DNA of 64,000 bases from UBA4660 sp034408895 (GTDB taxonomy: Bacteria; Bacteroidota; Bacteroidia; Flavobacteriales_D; Sanyastnellaceae): contig JAWXCI010000005.1 in NCBI GenBank assembly GCA_034408895.1, forward strand, positions 62,001-126,000, given 5' to 3'. This document shows, piece after piece, positions 8,853 to 17,608 of the stretch (within the stretch, counting starts at the first letter, position 1; the number at the start of each line of letters is the position of its first letter). The position numbers were made by a program, and so were the translations under genes. Under the pieces are notes generated by a model that was not told where the DNA came from, did no database searches, and worked only from the letters and a program-made list of their open reading frames with translations.

Positions 8853-9262
8853 TTGTACGCGAACATCTCAACATCTTGCTGGTGGACGACAATGACATTG
8901 ATATTGCCGTGAATACCAAATTGCTAAAACTTGCTGACTTAACTGACCACATTTTCTCCTTTAGTTCCTGCCGCTTATTCCTGAAGTATATCACCGACAA
9001 TGCTGATGGGCTTCGGACAAAAACCAATTTGATTTTGCTGGACATAATGATGCCGGGAATGTACGGTTTCGAGTGCCTGAACGAGTTTGCAAAAATGCCA
9101 GACGATCTTACCTCCAGCTTTCACATCTTTATGCTTTCGTCTAGTATTGACCGCAACGATATAAAGCGGGCGGAACAAAGCAAGCAGGTGCTCAAAGTGC
9201 TGGAAAAACCACTGGATGTTTATCATCTCAAACGGTTGATTGAAGAAATTTCAATCCAATAA
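8849..9262 (+). CDS. single-domain response regulator (Rcp1-like)
   Basis: A 137-residue receiver domain with nothing added. Asp65 (LLDIMMPGMYG) is the acceptor, with the acidic pair in LLVDDND, Ser/Ser at LSSS, and the switch Lys in EKPL. The layout with DDNDID near the N-terminus resembles cyanobacterial phytochrome-partner Rcp1-type regulators. The ATG overlaps the stop of the hybrid kinase (ATGA), so it is translationally coupled. A strong terminator follows immediately, making this the last gene of the operon. With no DNA-binding domain it must act by protein contact or phosphotransfer. Confidence 0.88.
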   Translation: MIVREHLNILLVDDNDIDIAVNTKLLKLADLTDHIFSFSSCRLFLKYITDNADGLRTKTNLILLDIMMPGMYGFECLNEFAKMPDDLTSSFHIFMLSSSIDRNDIKRAEQSKQVLKVLEKPLDVYHLKRLIEEISIQ

Positions 9263-9292
9263 AAAACTCCGGAAATATGCCGGAGTTTTTTG
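9261..9292 (+). terminator. Rho-independent terminator of the ThiF-to-receiver operon
   Basis: ACTCCGG (9267-9273) and CCGGAGT (9280-9286) form a perfect stem flanked by A and T runs. It begins at the stop codon of the last receiver gene. The A-run on the other side means it could also end transcripts arriving on the minus strand from the EF-G-like gene. Confidence 0.85.
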
Positions 9293-9322
9293 TAGTGGAT
9301 AATCTTTCCTTAGTGTTTGATT

Positions 9323-11455
9323 TCAGGCTTCTACCTCCGCCACATGTTTGTGTTCAGCAATTACGTCTTCCTGGATATTGGGTGGAACGGGTGAATATTC
9401 TGAGAATTTTCCAGTGTAAGATGCCTTGCCCTGAGATACGGAACGCAGTGAAGTGGTGTACTTGTAAAGATTCGCTGCCGGAACTTTTGCAGTGATTTTG
9501 GTGTAACGTCCTATGGCGTCCATGCCCATTATGATGGCCCTGCGGCCTTGCAGGTCGGTCATCACATCCCCGGTTACATCGGCAGGCGAGGTCACTTCTA
9601 TTTCGTAAATCGGTTCCAGTAATTTCGGTTGTGCATTTATAAATGCCTCCTTGAATGCCATCTGCGCTGCTATCTGGAAGGAGATGTCATTAGAATCTAC
9701 ATCATGCATTTTTCCATCGTAGAGCATCACCCGAACATCACGCACATAACTTCCTGTTAGTGGCCCTTGTTCCATTTTGTGCATAATGCCTTTTAATACG
9801 GAAGGAATAAAACGCATATCAATTGCACCACCTACAATGCAGTTGTAAAACACCAACTTGCCTCCCCAGTCCAGGTCGTGCACTTCTTTCTGGCGAATGT
9901 TGAAACCGGTGGGTTCTGGCATTCCCTCGTAGTAGGGTTCAATTTTGATGTGCACTTCGCCAAACTGGCCCGATCCGCCCGATTGTTTTTTATGACGGTA
10001 AGTGGCATTAGCCGCTCGCTGTATGGTTTCGCGATAGGGAATACGTGGCTTCTCGAAGCGAACGTCCATGCTGTAAACTTTCTCCATGGTCCATTTTGTG
10101 GTGGCAAGGTGAAGTTCTCCCTGGCAATGCAACAGCAATTGTTTTAGCTCACGGCTGTATTCGTATTGAACAGTAGGATCCTGCTCATGAATTTTTTTCA
10201 GTACTTCACCCAATCGTTCATCATCCTTTTTGTTGTTGGCAACAATGCTCACCGTCATGCGAGGTTTGGGGAAATCTATGGGTTGCACTTTTAATTCACC
10301 GTTCGTTGCATGAAGTGTGTGGTTGGTATCCGTGTTTTTCAATTTGAGTGTGGCTCCTATATCGCCTGCTTTCAGCACATCAACAGGAGAGCGGTTGTGA
10401 CCATCCATAACAAATAGTTGGTTAAACGTTTCCACACTCTGGGTGCTGCTATTCTTCAGTTGCATTCCTTTCTTCAGTTCACCGCTCACCACTTTGAAGA
10501 ATGAAAGTTTGCCCAGGTTCAATTCATACTCAGTGCGAAACACAAAGAGTACAGGTGGGCCATTTGTAGTAGATTTCAATTCGTCACCCTCTACGGTAAT
10601 TTCCGGTTTCATTTCATGGGCAGCGGGTGCCACGTTGTCAATGAACCCCATCAGCCGTCCGCTTCCCATATTCTTTAATGCTGAGAGGCAGAACACTGGA
10701 AACACTTCATGATTGAGCATACCTATGTGAAGTCCTTTGCGCAATTCATCTTCATCCAGGTTTCCCTTTTCAAAATAGAGGCTCATCAACTCTTCATCAT
10801 TTTCGGCAGCTTTTTCTACCAGGAGATTGTGTAATTCACCGGCAGTTTGTTTTTCGCTTTCGGGAATGGGCAGTTTTTCAGGTTTGCCACCGTCAGCAGG
10901 AAATTTGTACATCACCATTTTCAGCAAGTCAATGATGGAATTAAATCCTTCGCCTGCGTTTACAGGATATTGCATCAGCACAGCATTGGAACCAAAATGA
11001 TCCCGAATGCTATTGAATGATGTGTCGAAATCGGCCTTGGGATGATCTATTTGGTTTATGGCGAAGATGACCGGTTTTCGGTATTTGTCCACATGATTCC
11101 ACAGCAACTCGGTTCCCACCTCCACACCGTGTTGGGCATTTATTATCACCACTGCGGTGTCCGCCACACGCAGTGCCGCAATTATTTCACCGATAAAATC
11201 ATCCAGTCCGGGAGTATCAATAATGTTGATTTTGTAGTTGCGCCACTCCGTGTGCAAAGGCGTGGCGTAAACCGATGTGCCGCGCTCGTGTTCAATTTCA
11301 TGGAAGTCGCTCACGGTGTTCTTGGCTTCCACTGTTCCCCTTCGGTTTATCAGTTTCGATTCGTACATCATGGTTTCGGCAAGAGTGGTCTTGCCACTGT
11401 GCGCCCCTCCCACGAGGACAATGTTGCGGATGTGGTTTTCATCAAAGACTTGCAT
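9323..11455 (-). CDS. elongation factor G-like GTPase
   Basis: A 710-residue protein with the full EF-G domain order: G domain (about 1-260), domain II, domain III, domain IV (about 465-600, including HKKQSGGSGQFGEVHIKIEP) and a C-terminal domain V. P-loop GGAHSGKT is intact. The switch II motif is DTPGLDDF, with Leu where translational GTPases have the catalytic His, and the G4 motif is NQID rather than NKxD. These are traits of the divergent EF-G-like paralogues, so this is unlikely to be the housekeeping fusA. The frame extends to 11587, but MQVFDENHIRN at 11455 matches the family N-terminus. It follows the bat operon on the same strand. Function unknown; ribosome-linked GTPase is the safe statement. 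Confidence 0.85.
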   Translation of the reverse strand: MQVFDENHIRNIVLVGGAHSGKTTLAETMMYESKLINRRGTVEAKNTVSDFHEIEHERGTSVYATPLHTEWRNYKINIIDTPGLDDFIGEIIAALRVADTAVVIINAQHGVEVGTELLWNHVDKYRKPVIFAINQIDHPKADFDTSFNSIRDHFGSNAVLMQYPVNAGEGFNSIIDLLKMVMYKFPADGGKPEKLPIPESEKQTAGELHNLLVEKAAENDEELMSLYFEKGNLDEDELRKGLHIGMLNHEVFPVFCLSALKNMGSGRLMGFIDNVAPAAHEMKPEITVEGDELKSTTNGPPVLFVFRTEYELNLGKLSFFKVVSGELKKGMQLKNSSTQSVETFNQLFVMDGHNRSPVDVLKAGDIGATLKLKNTDTNHTLHATNGELKVQPIDFPKPRMTVSIVANNKKDDERLGEVLKKIHEQDPTVQYEYSRELKQLLLHCQGELHLATTKWTMEKVYSMDVRFEKPRIPYRETIQRAANATYRHKKQSGGSGQFGEVHIKIEPYYEGMPEPTGFNIRQKEVHDLDWGGKLVFYNCIVGGAIDMRFIPSVLKGIMHKMEQGPLTGSYVRDVRVMLYDGKMHDVDSNDISFQIAAQMAFKEAFINAQPKLLEPIYEIEVTSPADVTGDVMTDLQGRRAIIMGMDAIGRYTKITAKVPAANLYKYTTSLRSVSQGKASYTGKFSEYSPVPPNIQEDVIAEHKHVAEVEA

Positions 11456-11609
11456 AGGACAAAATTTTAGAAGGTTAATGAAAAATATGGATTCGCTTAA
11501 GGTGGGGGAAATGTAGAAAGATAGAGCGGATAGGGCAAAAGATTTTTTTTGGAGGGCACGTTGAGAGTTCCATCCAGCGCTGATCAATAAATCACTAACC
11601 CATCAAATC

Positions 11610-12368
11610 TCAAATAACTATTGAGTCTCCCTTTTTTATCCAGCCTACGTTGCCGCTGGCAATGCGCACTTCTATCCATTCAGCATTTTCTGTACGGATA
11701 GAGATTTTTGTTCCGGCATGAATCACGAATGCAGTGCCTGCCTGCTCATCGGGGGAGGTGCGGACATCCACCTTGCTGGTGAAGATGATAGCTTCGGTAT
11801 TTGATTGAATTCTGTTGTAGGCGGTTTGGGCAAATGAAAAAGTGATAAGCCCGCACAGAAGCATCAATCCCCCAATGCCAAACACTCCCCGGTTGAAATT
11901 CTTTCTTTTCTTCCAGATGTACAATGACATCAATGCAAAACCAGCGATGATGAAAGCGATGGTCAGACTAGTCCACTTGCTTAAAGAACCTTCTGAGGTG
12001 ATGTTGTTCCAGAAATCAGTAACACCCAGCGAAGGGAGTGCCTCAATTTTATCCGTTACTTTCAGGTTGGCCACTGCGATGTTGTTGTACAGGTCTTCAT
12101 CGTAGGGATTGATTTTTTTCGCACGTTCGTAGTGAAGAATGGCTTCCGGAATTTTACCAAGTTTGTAGCAGGCATTTCCGAAATTGTATTGCAACCCAAA
12201 AGATGTATAGTTTTCTTCGGCTTGCTTATACTTTTCATAAGCCTCCTGGAACTTTTGTGCTTCATACAATTTGTTTGCTTCAGCAACAATTGCTTCTGCT
12301 TCTGTTTTGTTCAATGCAAAAACAGGAAGCGCTGAAAGACATACTACAACGAGAATAAACTTTTTCAT
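11610..12368 (-). CDS. batE: BatE: TPR and SH3-like protein of the Bat locus
   Basis: A 252-residue exported protein. It has a signal peptide (1-18, ending AL), two or three TPR units (about 20-105, with NFGNACYKLGKIPEAILHYERAKKINP), a pair of transmembrane helices (about 130-180), and a C-terminal bacterial SH3-like domain (about 185-250, VDVRTSPD...GWIKKGD). This matches BatE, the last component of the Bacteroides aerotolerance locus. The SH3 part may bind cell wall or protein. The start overlaps the 3' end of batD by 4 bp. It is the last gene of the operon, with 154 bp before the EF-G-like gene. Confidence 0.85.
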   Translation of the reverse strand: MKKFILVVVCLSALPVFALNKTEAEAIVAEANKLYEAQKFQEAYEKYKQAEENYTSFGLQYNFGNACYKLGKIPEAILHYERAKKINPYDEDLYNNIAVANLKVTDKIEALPSLGVTDFWNNITSEGSLSKWTSLTIAFIIAGFALMSLYIWKKRKNFNRGVFGIGGLMLLCGLITFSFAQTAYNRIQSNTEAIIFTSKVDVRTSPDEQAGTAFVIHAGTKISIRTENAEWIEVRIASGNVGWIKKGDSIVI

Positions 12369-14137
12369 GACCCCTCCTGTTTGATTAATTTTTCAAGCGA
12401 TTCAATAACGATGTGCGCTTTCTCCAAAAGTTGTTGAGGTGACAGAAAAGAACTGCTCTTGCTGAACCTCGCCACCTCACACTCATTGAGCAGGGAAAGC
12501 ACTTGTTCCGATAAAGTGTTCCCTGCACTGTTTTCCAATTCTGTTGCAATGCGCTGCTTGTTGAGTTCGCTTGGGGGTAGCGCAAATTTTTTGGCGAGAT
12601 AGCCATGTATAGCTTGCGAAAGCTCAGAATAGAATCCCTCGCTGTTGCGCTGTTTCAACATTCCTGATGCAGCCTGTAGATGTTGCCTTGATAATTTTCC
12701 CGCCTTACGTTTTCCGGTTCCTGTTTCATCGGCTTCTTCAGCATCTTGCCTTTTGCGGACAACAACAAATGCCGCGAAAAGCAAGGCAGGTAAAACCATT
12801 AAGCCATAGAACCCAACTGACCCGAAAAACAAATTGCCCTTGCCTGCCAAAACCACGGGCTGCGTTTTTATATGCCGGATGTCCTGACTGAGTAGTTGAA
12901 CATCGCTGCGCGAGTCGTAAGTATAGTTGCCGGCATTGTTTGCGTCACCAGGTGTTACTTTAAAATTGAGCGCTTCAGTTGAAAGCGATTTGAATGATTT
13001 AGTCTCATAATCAAAATAAGAAATGGACAGCGGTGCAATGGTGTAGTCGCCCGCAGTGCGTGGAATGAGCACATATTCAAAAGTGCGGCTGCCGCTTTCG
13101 CCTCCTGCATTTACGGTGATATTGTCATTCACCTTGGGTTCAAAAGTTTCGAAGTCAGTCGGGAATTCGTAAGGCAACTCTTCAAGAAGCTTCAGGTTTC
13201 CTTTTCCGTTTATCGTTACTGTAAGATTGATGGCTTCATTGGCTTTCAATTCCGTTCTGTCCGCTTTTGCAGAGAGTGAAAGAGGCGAGTAAGTACCGTG
13301 AAAATTTGCAGGCTGCTTTGCCGGGTAAGGCATTACTTCAACGGTGATTTTGGGAGCCGAATCTTTGAGCCTGGTGTTTTCCCGGAAAAAAAAGCTCCCT
13401 CCTTTGGAAGCAAGTAGCGTGAGTGCAAATCCATCAATATCCAGGTTGCCACTCACTTGCGGAAATAATAATTCTCTACGAACAACTGCTGTAGCATAGC
13501 GCTTTCCATTGATGACCGTTGTTTCCACTTTTATGTCATTGGAAATTTCCTCCGACCAGAAACCATCGTGCTTGGGGTACTTTACCTCCTCCAGGTGTTG
13601 CGGATCATAAGCACTGTAAAAAACATAAGTCGCCAGAACAGGTTCGCCAACATATACTTTTCGCTTACTCAATTGCACCTCCACCCAAAAATCTCCTGAT
13701 GAAGATGGTGTTTGTTGTGGTTGTGATCCTTGTTGCGCTGATGGGATAGCTGCTCCCTTTGTCACTGTAACTGTTATGGGCCTTGTAGCGAGTTTTCCTT
13801 TGTCGGTTTGCACTGTTATTTCTGGGATAATCATGAAGCCTTCTTTCAGTGGTTTCAGAAAATATGTTTCAGAATACGCACTCGACATTTTGCCATTCAT
13901 CATGTTCATTTCATTGCGTGTTTGTGGTCCGCCCACCACCTGCCAGTCTTTCAACTGCGGCAATGCAATTTTTCCACTCGCATTGGTTATTCTCAATGTG
14001 AGTTGAAGATTCTCCGTTGTGCTTATGGCATTCTTGTTCACCGTTGCCACGAATGAAAAGTCTTGCGACTTTGCATGTATACTGCTCAAGAAGAAAAGAA
14101 CGTATAGAAATCCTCTCGAAGATAAAAATCGTTTCAT
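12365..14137 (-). CDS. batD: BatD: oxygen-tolerance membrane protein
   Basis: A 590-residue protein with a Sec signal peptide (about 1-24) and a long extracytoplasmic stretch of Ig-like beta modules (about 28-430; SKRKVYVGEPVLATYVFYS is typical of the BatD domain). One transmembrane helix lies at about 455-475, followed by a cytoplasmic helical tail. BatD is a component of the Bat system, which is linked to oxidative stress tolerance in Bacteroides and Leptospira. It overlaps batE by 4 bp and starts 2 bp after batC ends, consistent with one transcript. Confidence 0.88.
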   Translation of the reverse strand: MKRFLSSRGFLYVLFFLSSIHAKSQDFSFVATVNKNAISTTENLQLTLRITNASGKIALPQLKDWQVVGGPQTRNEMNMMNGKMSSAYSETYFLKPLKEGFMIIPEITVQTDKGKLATRPITVTVTKGAAIPSAQQGSQPQQTPSSSGDFWVEVQLSKRKVYVGEPVLATYVFYSAYDPQHLEEVKYPKHDGFWSEEISNDIKVETTVINGKRYATAVVRRELLFPQVSGNLDIDGFALTLLASKGGSFFFRENTRLKDSAPKITVEVMPYPAKQPANFHGTYSPLSLSAKADRTELKANEAINLTVTINGKGNLKLLEELPYEFPTDFETFEPKVNDNITVNAGGESGSRTFEYVLIPRTAGDYTIAPLSISYFDYETKSFKSLSTEALNFKVTPGDANNAGNYTYDSRSDVQLLSQDIRHIKTQPVVLAGKGNLFFGSVGFYGLMVLPALLFAAFVVVRKRQDAEEADETGTGKRKAGKLSRQHLQAASGMLKQRNSEGFYSELSQAIHGYLAKKFALPPSELNKQRIATELENSAGNTLSEQVLSLLNECEVARFSKSSSFLSPQQLLEKAHIVIESLEKLIKQEGS

Positions 14138-14139
14138 GA

Positions 14140-15369
14140 TTACCAGTCTTTATTGCTTCCTGATGTTTTTCCTTTCGATTGTTTTGCTTTCACTTTTTTC
14201 TGCACTTGCTGTTCAGTTTTGTTTAATGATTTCATGATGCGTTCAGCATCCTCCTTCGAGTAATTCTGCCTGGTGGATTGGCCATAAACCTGCTGTTGCG
14301 CTGATGGTGAGTTTTGCTCTTCACCACTTTCCCCCGATGGCTGAGCCATCAACTTTTCAGCCTCCTTGCTTTCATTGTCCTTTTTTTCTTCATCAGTATT
14401 GGCAGCAGCATTTTGTCCTTGCTCTTCTTCTTCCCTTTTCTCCTGTTCGGCCTGGATTTCCTTCAGCATGTCCTCTGCTTTCTGTTCTTCACTCCTGGCT
14501 TGCGGCTCCTCACCTTCCCTCATTGCACCCTCGCCCTTTTCACCTGGCGATATTTCTTCTTCCTGTTGTTGAGCAGACTTTTGCGCTTGCTCCTTTTGCA
14601 CATCGCTCAGTTTTTTGTGCTGTTGTTGCTGTTCCCCACCACTGCCCGATGATTCCTTCTGTTCTTGTGCATACTCCTCCTTGGCTGCCTGCTGCTTTTG
14701 TTGCTGACTTTGCTGGTCTTGTTGGTTTTGCCCACCTGAACTTTCCTGCCCTTGCTTGTTTTTATTTTCTGATTGCGCTTCGGATTCTTGATTCTGATCC
14801 TGCTGAGGGTCGCTATTCTGCTCTCCCTTTTGTTCCTGATTTTGTGTTTGCGATTCCTGATCCTGTTTTTGTTCCGATTTGGGTTGCGATGGATTCTGTT
14901 GCTGTTGTCCTTTTTGGTTTTGTGACAAATGCTGCTGCAACATTTTTTGGGCGTACTGAAGATTGTACCGTGCTTCGATATCGTTAGGATTCAGGCGCAG
15001 GGCTTGCTTAAATGCTTCGGCCCCTTTGGCGTAGTCTTTCTTTTTAAGGTGGCAGTTACCAGTGTTGTGCGCTGCCCTTGATTTCAGTTCCTTGTCTATG
15101 GTCGCTTCATTTATTTTCTGAAACTGTGCAATAGCCTCATCATACTTATCGGATTTGTAAAGTGCATCTCCGAGGTTGAATTGGGCTTTAACAAAATCAG
15201 GATTCAATTCCATACTCCTGCGGTACAAACTGTCGGCAACGGTGTAGTTGCTATCGCGGAAAGCTTTGTTGCCCGCAATGGCGAGTTCGGTGTGTGTTTG
15301 GGCATTTGTGCCGTAAGCCAGCAGTGCGGAAATAATCGAGGCTAAAACGTTGCGATGACGGAAACTCAT
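14140..15369 (-). CDS. batC: BatC: TPR protein with long Gln/Glu-rich tail
   Basis: A 409-residue protein. It has a signal peptide (MSFRHRNVLASIISALLAYGTNA), then three TPR motifs (about 25-140; for example FVKAQFNLGDALYKSDKYDEAIAQF, split here by motif). About 250 residues of low-complexity Gln, Glu, Ser and Lys follow. The extreme C-terminus is basic and ordered-looking (ERIMKSLNKTEQQVQKK). The frame reaches back to 15408, inside batB. I chose the Met at 15369 because it directly precedes a good signal peptide and follows the batB stop by 8 bp. The low-complexity tail produces long antisense frames that are not genes. Confidence 0.82.
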   Translation of the reverse strand: MSFRHRNVLASIISALLAYGTNAQTHTELAIAGNKAFRDSNYTVADSLYRRSMELNPDFVKAQFNLGDALYKSDKYDEAIAQFQKINEATIDKELKSRAAHNTGNCHLKKKDYAKGAEAFKQALRLNPNDIEARYNLQYAQKMLQQHLSQNQKGQQQQNPSQPKSEQKQDQESQTQNQEQKGEQNSDPQQDQNQESEAQSENKNKQGQESSGGQNQQDQQSQQQKQQAAKEEYAQEQKESSGSGGEQQQQHKKLSDVQKEQAQKSAQQQEEEISPGEKGEGAMREGEEPQARSEEQKAEDMLKEIQAEQEKREEEEQGQNAAANTDEEKKDNESKEAEKLMAQPSGESGEEQNSPSAQQQVYGQSTRQNYSKEDAERIMKSLNKTEQQVQKKVKAKQSKGKTSGSNKDW

Positions 15370-15377
15370 TTTCAAAT

Positions 15378-16532
15378 CTATTCTAAAAAGTTTAATGTTG
15401 ATGTCCATGTTCCTTTTCGTTCAGCAAGTATTTGTTCCAGTACAAGGAGTAAAATTCCGGCAGCGAGGAAAATTCCATAGCGTTGTTCATAGTCGGCAAA
15501 TTCTTTTTTATCCAATTCACTTTTTTCGATGCTGTCCAGTTTTTTTACCACCTTGGCGAGTGCAGTTAGCGACCCTGCCATACGGGTGAACGTACCGCTG
15601 CCTGCCTCTGCAATTTCCTTCAAAGCATCTTCATTCAACCTTGTTACTACTGAGTTTCCGTTTTCATCTACGCGATATCTGGTCTGCTTTCCTTCTTCAT
15701 TGAACAAAGGAATGAGTGTGCCGTCAGGAGTTCCAACACCAATGGTATGTACCAGAATTTTGTGGTTGACAAGTGCAGTTTTCGCTGCGTCAATTGCATC
15801 GTCTTCATGATTTTCTCCATCGGTAATCACCACAATAACCTTTTGCGCTGGCGATTTTGTATCAAATGATTCAACGCACAATCGAATGGCATTGCCAATC
15901 GCTGTTCCCTGCATTGTTACACTTTTGGTATCAATGTTTTCAAGAAAAAGACGTGCTGCATCGTAATCATTCGTGATGGGCATTTGCACAAATGCGTTTC
16001 CTGCAAAAACCACCAGCCCGATACGGTCGCCACGCAATTTTGAAAGCAATTGTTCAATGGCAAGTTTGGAATGAGCCAGCCTGTTAGGTTCAACATCCTC
16101 GGCCAGCATGCTGTTGCTTACATCTAGAGCAAGCATAATGTCTATGCCTTTGCTTTTCACTTCTTCCAGCTTGCTGCCGAACATAGGGCCGATGAGTGCG
16201 ATAACGATACAGGCCATTCCTATTCGAAACAGGATAAATTTCAGGATAGATCGCACAGTGGACAATTGCGGGAATACAAACGGGACGAGATTGCTTTGTG
16301 CAAATCTGCCGATTGCAATATTCTTCCTGACCACATTCACCGCATAAAGAATTGTGCAAACAGGAAGCAAGAGCAACAACCACCAATGATTGGCATTGTG
16401 AAAATCCAGCGTGGGCGTACGCGGCACAACTATGAAATATGTCACTGCGACTATGGCCCAGAAAAAAACCTCAAGTGCAATCACCGCGGTGAACACCAGC
16501 CATAATTTGTATCTATCGCGTACAGCATTCAT
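15378..16532 (-). CDS. batB: BatB: VWA-domain membrane protein
   Basis: A 384-residue protein with transmembrane helices near the N-terminus (about 12-34, 49-65 and 95-117), a von Willebrand A domain (about 125-320) and a final helix near 350-370. The metal-site motif DxSxS is intact as DVSNS, with the conserved Thr in MQGTAIG and Asp in VITDGENH. The frame overlaps batA by 4 bp. BatA and BatB are thought to form complexes in the envelope with BatC-E. Confidence 0.88.
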   Translation of the reverse strand: MNAVRDRYKLWLVFTAVIALEVFFWAIVAVTYFIVVPRTPTLDFHNANHWWLLLLLPVCTILYAVNVVRKNIAIGRFAQSNLVPFVFPQLSTVRSILKFILFRIGMACIVIALIGPMFGSKLEEVKSKGIDIMLALDVSNSMLAEDVEPNRLAHSKLAIEQLLSKLRGDRIGLVVFAGNAFVQMPITNDYDAARLFLENIDTKSVTMQGTAIGNAIRLCVESFDTKSPAQKVIVVITDGENHEDDAIDAAKTALVNHKILVHTIGVGTPDGTLIPLFNEEGKQTRYRVDENGNSVVTRLNEDALKEIAEAGSGTFTRMAGSLTALAKVVKKLDSIEKSELDKKEFADYEQRYGIFLAAGILLLVLEQILAERKGTWTSTLNFLE

Positions 16533-17608
16533 GGTGTCCTGGGCAGAAGAATTGAATGAATAAAGAATGAAGCAAAGAGGATGACTAGTCCTGGAAACAG
16601 GAATCTTTCAAACTCCTCAGCCCTGCGGCTGAACTGGGTCACATTAAATTTTGTTTTCTCGAGTTCATCTATTTCATGGTAAACACCTTGTAGTTTTTTT
16701 TCAGAGGTTGCCCGATAGTATTTACCCCCAGTTATTTCTGCAATTTTCGTCAGCACTTCTTCATCAATTTCAACGTCCACGTAATCATAGATATAAGAAC
16801 CATCAGGTCGAATTTGAACGGGTTGATAAGCCTGACCCGTGGTGCCAGCGCCAATAGTGTAAACGCGGATTCCAAATGTCTTGGCCATGGCCGCGGCATC
16901 CAGAGGGTTGATGGAACCACGGTTGCTCACTCCATCAGTGAGCAGGATAATTACTTTACTCCTTGCCGTGCTTTCTTTCAGCCGGTTGACAGCAGTTGCC
17001 AGTCCCATGCCTATGGCAGTGCCGCTTTCAAGCAAGCCAGACCTCAATTCGCTCGTTGCATTTTTCAACACCCTGTGGTCGGTGGTCAGGGGGACTTGAG
17101 TAAAAGCCTCGGCCTGAAAAACCACCAGGCCAATGCGATCATCGGGACGACCTTCCACGAACTTAACAGCCACTTTTTTTGCCGACTCGAGTCGGTTGGG
17201 TTGGAAATCTTTTGCCAGCATACTTTCACTCACGTCAATGGCGAGCATAATGTCAATGCCCTCTATGTCCGAACTTTCAAAATCAGTTTTCGACTGTGGC
17301 CTTGCAAGTGCAATTACACAAAACCATATTGCAACCAGGCGTATTGCAAAAAACAGGTGGGGCAAAACTGAATAAAAAATAGTTGCCGGACTGCGCAGTG
17401 CTGAAACTCGGGTGAACTTCAGCATGGCATGTCGGTCATTTTCAAAAAGAAAATAATGCAACGAAAGAACCGGGATGAGAATGAGCAACCAGAAAGCTGA
17501 GGGCAGCGCATACTCATACCACGGTCTCACCCAAAGCCACGCTCCGAAAGCCGCGGCATTGAGCAATACCAATGTTGTAAGCAATGCTATTTTTTTTCCT
17601 GCTATCAT
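16529..17608 (-). CDS. batA: BatA: VWA-domain membrane protein
   Basis: A 359-residue protein with N-terminal transmembrane segments (about 8-28, 37-54 and 83-103), a VWA domain (about 115-315) and a C-terminal helix (about 335-352). MIDAS residues are complete: DVSES, then Thr in ESGTAIG, then Asp in LLTDGVSN. The closely related batB follows with a 4-bp overlap, and upstream the gene overlaps the unnamed membrane protein by 4 bp. Member of the aerotolerance operon. Confidence 0.88.
   Translation of the reverse strand: MIAGKKIALLTTLVLLNAAAFGAWLWVRPWYEYALPSAFWLLILIPVLSLHYFLFENDRHAMLKFTRVSALRSPATIFYSVLPHLFFAIRLVAIWFCVIALARPQSKTDFESSDIEGIDIMLAIDVSESMLAKDFQPNRLESAKKVAVKFVEGRPDDRIGLVVFQAEAFTQVPLTTDHRVLKNATSELRSGLLESGTAIGMGLATAVNRLKESTARSKVIILLTDGVSNRGSINPLDAAAMAKTFGIRVYTIGAGTTGQAYQPVQIRPDGSYIYDYVDVEIDEEVLTKIAEITGGKYYRATSEKKLQGVYHEIDELEKTKFNVTQFSRRAEEFERFLFPGLVILFASFFIHSILLPRTP

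Noticed and set aside
14304..14987. Long plus-strand open frame antisense to batC
   Set aside because: It arises from the Gln/Glu-rich low-complexity coding of batC read on the other strand; its hydrophobic, Phe/Pro/Leu-rich translation is the mirror of CAG/GAA codons and matches no family.
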